Assembly (NCBI RefSeq): GCF_000270245.1
Contig: NC_015635.1
Coordinates: 4,588,001 to 4,652,000 of the forward strand
Origin: Microlunatus phosphovorus NM-1
GTDB lineage: Bacteria > Actinomycetota > Actinomycetes > Propionibacteriales > Propionibacteriaceae
Direction of reading: 5' to 3'
DNA: 64,000 nt
The translations under genes were made by a program, and so were the position numbers. The notes under the pieces are model-generated. The model ran no database searches, had not been told where the DNA came from, and was given only the letters and a program-made list of their open reading frames with translations. Shown piece by piece: positions 60,020-64,000 of the stretch. Each line of letters opens with the position of its first letter. Positions within the stretch are counted from its first letter, which is position 1.

Positions 60020-61284
60020 CAGACACACTTTCCGCCGGGACGCGAGACGAGGGCCTCGAGCTGTTCCTCGGCCCGCCCCAGCCGATCCACGATCTCCGAG
60101 CGCCACTCCTCGCGACCGCGCCGCAGCGGTTCGGTCAGCCGCTGCGCGGCGGCAGCTACTCCGTGCCACTCGGTCGATGCCGGCACTGCGCGCACACGGG
60201 CATAGCCGTCGAGCACCGCGGCGTACGCGGTCTCGGACATCCCGGCGGCCCGCAAGCTGCCGAGGTCTGCTCCAGGGTCGCCCCAGCCGGCCCGATCCCA
60301 ATCGGTGACTCCGATGCGCCCGTCGGCTGCAACGATCACCTGGTCGGCGGAGAAGTCACCATGGATTGGCCGGCTGCCGTGGATGCGCGGCGCCCGCGCC
60401 TCGAGCGCCTGCAGCATTGAGACAGTACGGCGGCGCAGCGCCGGCAGCACCGCAGACAGCTCCGACAGCACCGGACGCAGAGCTTGAGTATCCACCACGA
60501 TGTCTGCCGTACCTGGGGGCAGCGCGTCGTGGAGGTGGGCCAGTGCCGCGCCGACCTCGGCCAGCACGACCTCCGACGGTGACGTCCGTGACTGGTCACT
60601 CAGCACATGGTCCAGCGGCGTCCCTGACAGCCAGGAGACAACGGCCAACCCACGCCGCGCGGACACCGTACGCGTCGTCGGCAGCCGAACACCGTCGATG
60701 CCGGCCGCAGCGAGCTGTCCGGCCAGACGCCAACCCGCCATCGCGGCAGGCAGCTCACCTGGCCGATAGGCCCGCAGCATCAGGCCGGTCCGGCAGGGGT
60801 CGCCCTCGGGACGGCCGACCCAGCGACGCTGCGGCTTGTAGGTCAGCGTCGTCCAGGTCTCCACAGGTCGGCCGACCGCGGCGGACAGGCGGCCTGGATC
60901 CGCCAACGCCGGCAGGTCACGGTCGGCCGCCGGCCGGGCCACCAGCAGCGAGGTGGAGTTCACCAGCACGGCACCGTGGGGCGCTCGCTCGACCAGCTTG
61001 GCGAGCTTGGGCCTGGCCTCGGCGCTGACGGCGTACGTGAAGGCGGGGCCCGAGGCCAGGCGCAGACCGGCGATCAGACTGGTGCCTGGTTTGTATCGCA
61101 GATAACTGCGACCGAGCAGTTCTTCACCGACCCCCGCCAGCAGGCCGGACAGGGCGCCGCTGTCGGCGATCACGGCCACGCCCGGCACTTCCGGATCGTT
61201 CAGGCCCAGATCCCCGAGTGCCGGCTCGCCGGGACACGGAGCTGTGAGCCCGAGCGCGCCGCGAGCGTGCGCCGGTGAACTCAC
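60019..61284 (-). CDS. APH-fold kinase B of the exporter/glycosyltransferase operon
   Basis: 421 aa. GTG 61284 overlaps the exporter stop (GTGA). Catalytic loop PIHGDFSADQVIV (His-Gly-Asp, with Gln for the usual Asn) and metal Asp in GVTDWDRAGWGDPGADLGSL. The N-terminal 190 residues contain SYLRYKPGTSLIAGLRL and WTTLTYKPQRRWVGR, two Tyr-Lys-Pro segments that could be nucleotide-side strands. C-terminal helical tail (about 375-421). Same plan as kinase A, so the two may be a duplicated pair or subunits. No substrate can be assigned. Confidence 0.78.
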   Translation of the reverse strand: MSSPAHARGALGLTAPCPGEPALGDLGLNDPEVPGVAVIADSGALSGLLAGVGEELLGRSYLRYKPGTSLIAGLRLASGPAFTYAVSAEARPKLAKLVERAPHGAVLVNSTSLLVARPAADRDLPALADPGRLSAAVGRPVETWTTLTYKPQRRWVGRPEGDPCRTGLMLRAYRPGELPAAMAGWRLAGQLAAAGIDGVRLPTTRTVSARRGLAVVSWLSGTPLDHVLSDQSRTSPSEVVLAEVGAALAHLHDALPPGTADIVVDTQALRPVLSELSAVLPALRRRTVSMLQALEARAPRIHGSRPIHGDFSADQVIVAADGRIGVTDWDRAGWGDPGADLGSLRAAGMSETAYAAVLDGYARVRAVPASTEWHGVAAAAQRLTEPLRRGREEWRSEIVDRLGRAEEQLEALVSRPGGKCV

Positions 61285-63074
61285 CGCGAGCTCCCGACCA
61301 CGACGTCACCGGACGCGTTCAGCACCTCGTCGGGTCGCCCCGAGGTGAGGACCTGGCCGCGGTCCAGCCACACCACTAGGTCGCAGTCCCGCGCGGACTG
61401 CAGGTCGTGGGTGATGACGAACGTGGTCCGACCGCGCGTGAGCCGGTCGAGTGCGGCCTTGACCTCGGTCTCGGTGTCTGGATCGAGACCGGTCAGCGCC
61501 TCGTCCAGGATCACGATCGGGGCGTCACGAATCGCTGCTCGGGCGATGGCGATCCGCTGCCGCTGTCCGCCCGACAGCGTGGCCCCACGCTCCCCCAGCA
61601 CGGTGTCGTAGCCGTCCGGCAACCCGATGATGAAGTCGTGCGCACCGGCGAGCCGAGCCGCGGCGAGGATCTGTTCATCGGTCACCGCCTCCGGCGAACC
61701 GAGGGCGATGTTGTCCCGGATCGACGTGGCGAACAGCATGCTCTCCTGCAGCACGATCGAGATCTGCCGTCGGGTCGACGCCAGGGTGAGATCGGTCAGA
61801 TCGTGTCCGTCGATGCGGACCCGGCCGTAGTCGGGATCGCGCAGCCGGCAGACCAGTGACATCAGCGACGACTTCCCCGAACCCGATGGGCCCACCACCG
61901 CGACCCGCTGACCGCATTGGATGGACAGGTTCAGGCCGCGCAGCACCGGGTGGCCCGGCCGGTAGGCCAGGTGCACGTCCTCGAACCTGACGTAACCCCG
62001 GAAGGCCGGCGCCGGGCGCGCCCAGGACGGGTCGATGATCTCGATCCGCTCGTCCAGCACATCGATGATCCGCTCCCCCGAGGCTGAGGCCTTGGCGATC
62101 CGCCCGGTGTACTTGGCGATATCTCTCAGTGGCTTGAATGCCGTCTTCAGGTAGGTGAGGAACACCGTGAGTTCGCCGGGGGTCAGCTTGCCGGTGAGCA
62201 CCTGGTGGGCGCCGAAGAACAGCACCAGTCCGGTCGCGATACCGACCAGCACGTCGGTCTTGCGCTCCAAGCCGGCGGACAGCTTCTTGGCCTTGACCCC
62301 GTCGGCCAGGCTGCGCTGGTTGCTGCCGCCGAACCGCTCCTGCAGCCGCGATTCGAGCGAGTAGCTCTGCACCACCGCCATCGAGGACAGCGACTCGGTG
62401 GCCAGCGAGGCGAGATTGCCCTCCGCGCTCCGTTGACCGCGGGAGACGCGCACGATCCGCTTCGTCAGCCGGGTGCTGATCAACAGAAAGGTCGGGAAGA
62501 CGACCACCACGACCAAAGCCAGCTGCCAGTCCAGCAGTGCGATCACCACCAGCATCCCGCCCAGGGTCAGCAGGTTGCCGACCAGCGGGACCATCGCGGT
62601 CACCGCGGCTTCCTGCAACCGTCCGACATCGCCGGTGACCCGGGTCACGAGGTCGCCGGTGCGACGGCGATCGTGGAAGCTCATCGACAAGGCGTTCAGG
62701 TGGGCGTAAAGCTCCGAGCGGACCCTGGTCAGGACCCGGTTGCCGGCGAGCGCGAAACAGATCGTCATCAGATAGGACATCAGTGCCCGCAGGGCGACGA
62801 TCACCACCAGCCCGCCGGCGCAGACCCCGATCAGCAGGGTCATGCTGCCCAGATCAGCCTGTCGGGTGGCCAGCTCGGATCCGGAGGCAGCGACGACGGC
62901 GTCGATCACGTACGCCAGCGGCCAGGGCTCCAGCAGCCGGAAGCCGACCTCGGCGATCAGCGCGATCAGCCCGAGGACGAGCAGCCGCCGTTGTTCACCG
63001 ATGTGGTCGCGGAATCGGTGGGCGGTGGCCCGCAGTCCGGGCAGGGCGCCGTGCAGGGTGGTCGGTCTGGCCAT
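61281..63074 (-). CDS. ABC exporter half-transporter (membrane plus ATPase)
   Basis: 597 aa from ATG 63074, sharing a base with the upstream glycosyltransferase stop. Six-helix ABC exporter domain (about 25-320; FHDRRRTGDLVTRVTGDVGRLQE is the usual coupling segment) and ATPase with Walker A GPSGSGKSSL near 395, signature [16 protein letters not shown], Walker B PIVILDEALTGLD and H-loop FVITHDLQ. It probably works as a homodimer, exporting the product of the enclosing glycosyltransferase/kinase operon. No peptidase domain, so it is not a bacteriocin-type exporter. Confidence 0.92.
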   Translation of the reverse strand: MARPTTLHGALPGLRATAHRFRDHIGEQRRLLVLGLIALIAEVGFRLLEPWPLAYVIDAVVAASGSELATRQADLGSMTLLIGVCAGGLVVIVALRALMSYLMTICFALAGNRVLTRVRSELYAHLNALSMSFHDRRRTGDLVTRVTGDVGRLQEAAVTAMVPLVGNLLTLGGMLVVIALLDWQLALVVVVVFPTFLLISTRLTKRIVRVSRGQRSAEGNLASLATESLSSMAVVQSYSLESRLQERFGGSNQRSLADGVKAKKLSAGLERKTDVLVGIATGLVLFFGAHQVLTGKLTPGELTVFLTYLKTAFKPLRDIAKYTGRIAKASASGERIIDVLDERIEIIDPSWARPAPAFRGYVRFEDVHLAYRPGHPVLRGLNLSIQCGQRVAVVGPSGSGKSSLMSLVCRLRDPDYGRVRIDGHDLTDLTLASTRRQISIVLQESMLFATSIRDNIALGSPEAVTDEQILAAARLAGAHDFIIGLPDGYDTVLGERGATLSGGQRQRIAIARAAIRDAPIVILDEALTGLDPDTETEVKAALDRLTRGRTTFVITHDLQSARDCDLVVWLDRGQVLTSGRPDEVLNASGDVVVGSSR

Positions 63075-64000
63075 CAGGCTGCCCTCGGGTGGTCGCCATG
63101 GGCCAGCACTCGTTGGACGAGCGCCCGCCAGGTGTGCCGGGCCAGCACGGCCTCCCGACCGAGCCGCCGCAGTCTGATCCGCTCGTCCAGGTTGCCACGG
63201 AGATCGGTCAGTCCCTCGGTGAGGGCTGCGGCATCGCCGGGAGGGACCAGCCGGCCGAGCCGACCCTGGTCGAGCGCGGCCGGCAGCTGACCGACCGCGC
63301 TGGCGACCACCGGCACGCCGGCGGCCAGGTATTCGTACACCTTCAGCGGCGAGAAGTAGTCGTTGCCGCCGGCCGGGTAGGGCGCACAGCCGATGTCCAT
63401 CCGGTGCAGGTACGCCGTCACCTCGGCCGGGGACACCGCACCGGTCAGCTCCGCCCGATCCGCCAGTCCGGCCGCGGCCAGCCGGTGCTGTACGTCCTCG
63501 GCCATCGGGCCATCGCCCACGAGCAGCAATCTCCAGCTGCGGTCGGCTCGGATCAGTGGTTCCATGGCGCTGACCAGCGTGTCCAGCCCGTGCCACGGCT
63601 TCAGGGTGCCGAGGAAGCCGACGGTGAACGTGTCGCTGTCGACCGGGGCAACCGGGCCGAGCGGGAGCGTGATCCTGGTCGGGTCGACGCCGTTGGGCTC
63701 GACCAGCACGGCTCCTGGACGTGCCCCACGCTCGCGGGCCCAGGCACCGACCGGTTCGCTGACGCAGATCACGGTGTCGGCGCAGGACAGCGCGCTGTGG
63801 GCGACCGCCTCCGCTTCGTCGACGTGGACCAGCTCGCGGAATCGTTGCTGTTCCGCGACCAGTGGCGCGTTCACCTCGAGCACGCTGCGGATCCCGTGCT
63901 CGGCTGCCCATCGGGTGGCGGTACGCCCCCACAAGGCATACCGCTCGTAGACCAGGTCGGGCGCGATTGTGCTGAGCACCTCGGCAACGGCCGCGTCGCT
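63074..64000 (-). CDS. GT4-family glycosyltransferase, 3' part
   Basis: The gene enters from beyond the right edge; about 308 codons are visible. It is a GT-B retaining enzyme: PDLVYERYALWG acceptor-side helix, EPNGVDPTRI, FTVGFLGTLKPWHGLDTLVSAM, VGDGPMAEDVQHRLAAAGL and the donor-binding SPLKVYEYLAAGVPVVASAVG with the E-x7-E-like Lys/Glu pattern. It transfers a nucleotide-sugar residue to an unknown acceptor. Its stop overlaps the exporter start, so all four genes are coupled in one transcript. Confidence 0.9.
   Translation of the reverse strand, partial: SDAAVAEVLSTIAPDLVYERYALWGRTATRWAAEHGIRSVLEVNAPLVAEQQRFRELVHVDEAEAVAHSALSCADTVICVSEPVGAWARERGARPGAVLVEPNGVDPTRITLPLGPVAPVDSDTFTVGFLGTLKPWHGLDTLVSAMEPLIRADRSWRLLLVGDGPMAEDVQHRLAAAGLADRAELTGAVSPAEVTAYLHRMDIGCAPYPAGGNDYFSPLKVYEYLAAGVPVVASAVGQLPAALDQGRLGRLVPPGDAAALTEGLTDLRGNLDERIRLRRLGREAVLARHTWRALVQRVLAHGDHPRAA

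Noticed and set aside
1-64000. tRNA, rRNA or known riboswitches
   Set aside because: No cloverleaf with a GTTCRA arm, rRNA segment or recognisable riboswitch core was found by reading; a covariance-model scan would be needed to exclude small RNAs.

Overview
The window is 64 kb of high-GC (roughly two-thirds G+C by eye) chromosome from a free-living actinobacterium. Supporting traits are mycothiol synthesis (mshB), the succinylase diaminopimelate route (dapC, dapD, dapE), a 7Fe ferredoxin, the sigE / anti-sigma / htrA / tatB / mrp order, many GTG starts and many leaderless-type promoters. The general look (CopB plus CopA copper ATPases, dispersed short palindromes, VCBS and APH genes) suits Propionibacteriales, possibly a Microlunatus-like Propionibacteriaceae; the genus is a guess. 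No rRNA, tRNA, CRISPR array, insertion sequence or prophage was recognised.

Layout. 0-7 kb: 3' part of an Xaa-Pro aminopeptidase coupled to a methylenetetrahydrofolate reductase-like protein; then on the minus strand a stress membrane protein, a PBP4-type D-Ala-D-Ala carboxypeptidase and a large ATPase-LuxR regulator. 7-14.4 kb: a plus-strand run of coupled genes (small membrane protein, large secreted propeller protein, TMEM175-like channel), then an MgtE-N/CBS protein, a DUF1003 protein and an APH-fold kinase. 14.5-22.2 kb: mrp facing an envelope-stress block (sigE, an anti-sigma fused to an RseB-like sensor, htrA, tatB), plus dapA and an O-methyltransferase. 22.2-34.3 kb: a DUF559/AbiEi-like gene bracketed by two copies of a 68-bp palindrome, glgC and glgA divergent, a phosphoribosyltransferase, ybaK, a DUF3117 microprotein, an enoyl-CoA hydratase, a DivIVA-domain protein, a LOG-family protein, dapE and dapD divergent with overlapping promoters, a lysozyme-like protein and an SDR. 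34.3-41.8 kb: a metal block: CopB-type ATPase, CopZ-like chaperone, secreted His-motif protein and CopA behind CsoR-type operators, then a CDF exporter and a KmtR-like ArsR repressor. 41.8-45.3 kb: a NarL-type two-component pair and a membrane protein. 45.4-52.8 kb: dapC-fdxA, a GNAT, a lipoprotein sugar dehydrogenase, a VanW protein, a flavin reductase and mshB. 52.8-58.8 kb: a complete dipeptide/oligopeptide ABC importer. 59-64 kb: an overlapping set of two APH-fold kinases, an ABC exporter and a GT4 glycosyltransferase that runs off the window.

As I remember it, the backbone order (fdx, dapC, dapD/dapE, LOG, DUF3117, glgA/glgC, O-methyltransferase, sigE, anti-sigma, htrA, tatB, mrp, MgtE-N) follows the Mycobacterium tuberculosis Rv1177-Rv1234 region, with the lysozyme/SDR/copper/two-component block (about 32.7-45.3 kb) lying between dapD and dapC.

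Most notable: the cis fusion of an RseA-like anti-sigma domain to an RseB-like sensor; five copies of an exactly 68-bp dispersed palindrome at gene 3' ends, two of which bracket a nuclease-like gene; a second palindrome family at convergent junctions; about a dozen genes with a TAnnnT box 6-8 nt before the start codon (leaderless transcripts); overlapping dapE/dapD promoters; and the uncharacterised kinase-kinase-exporter-glycosyltransferase operon at the right end.
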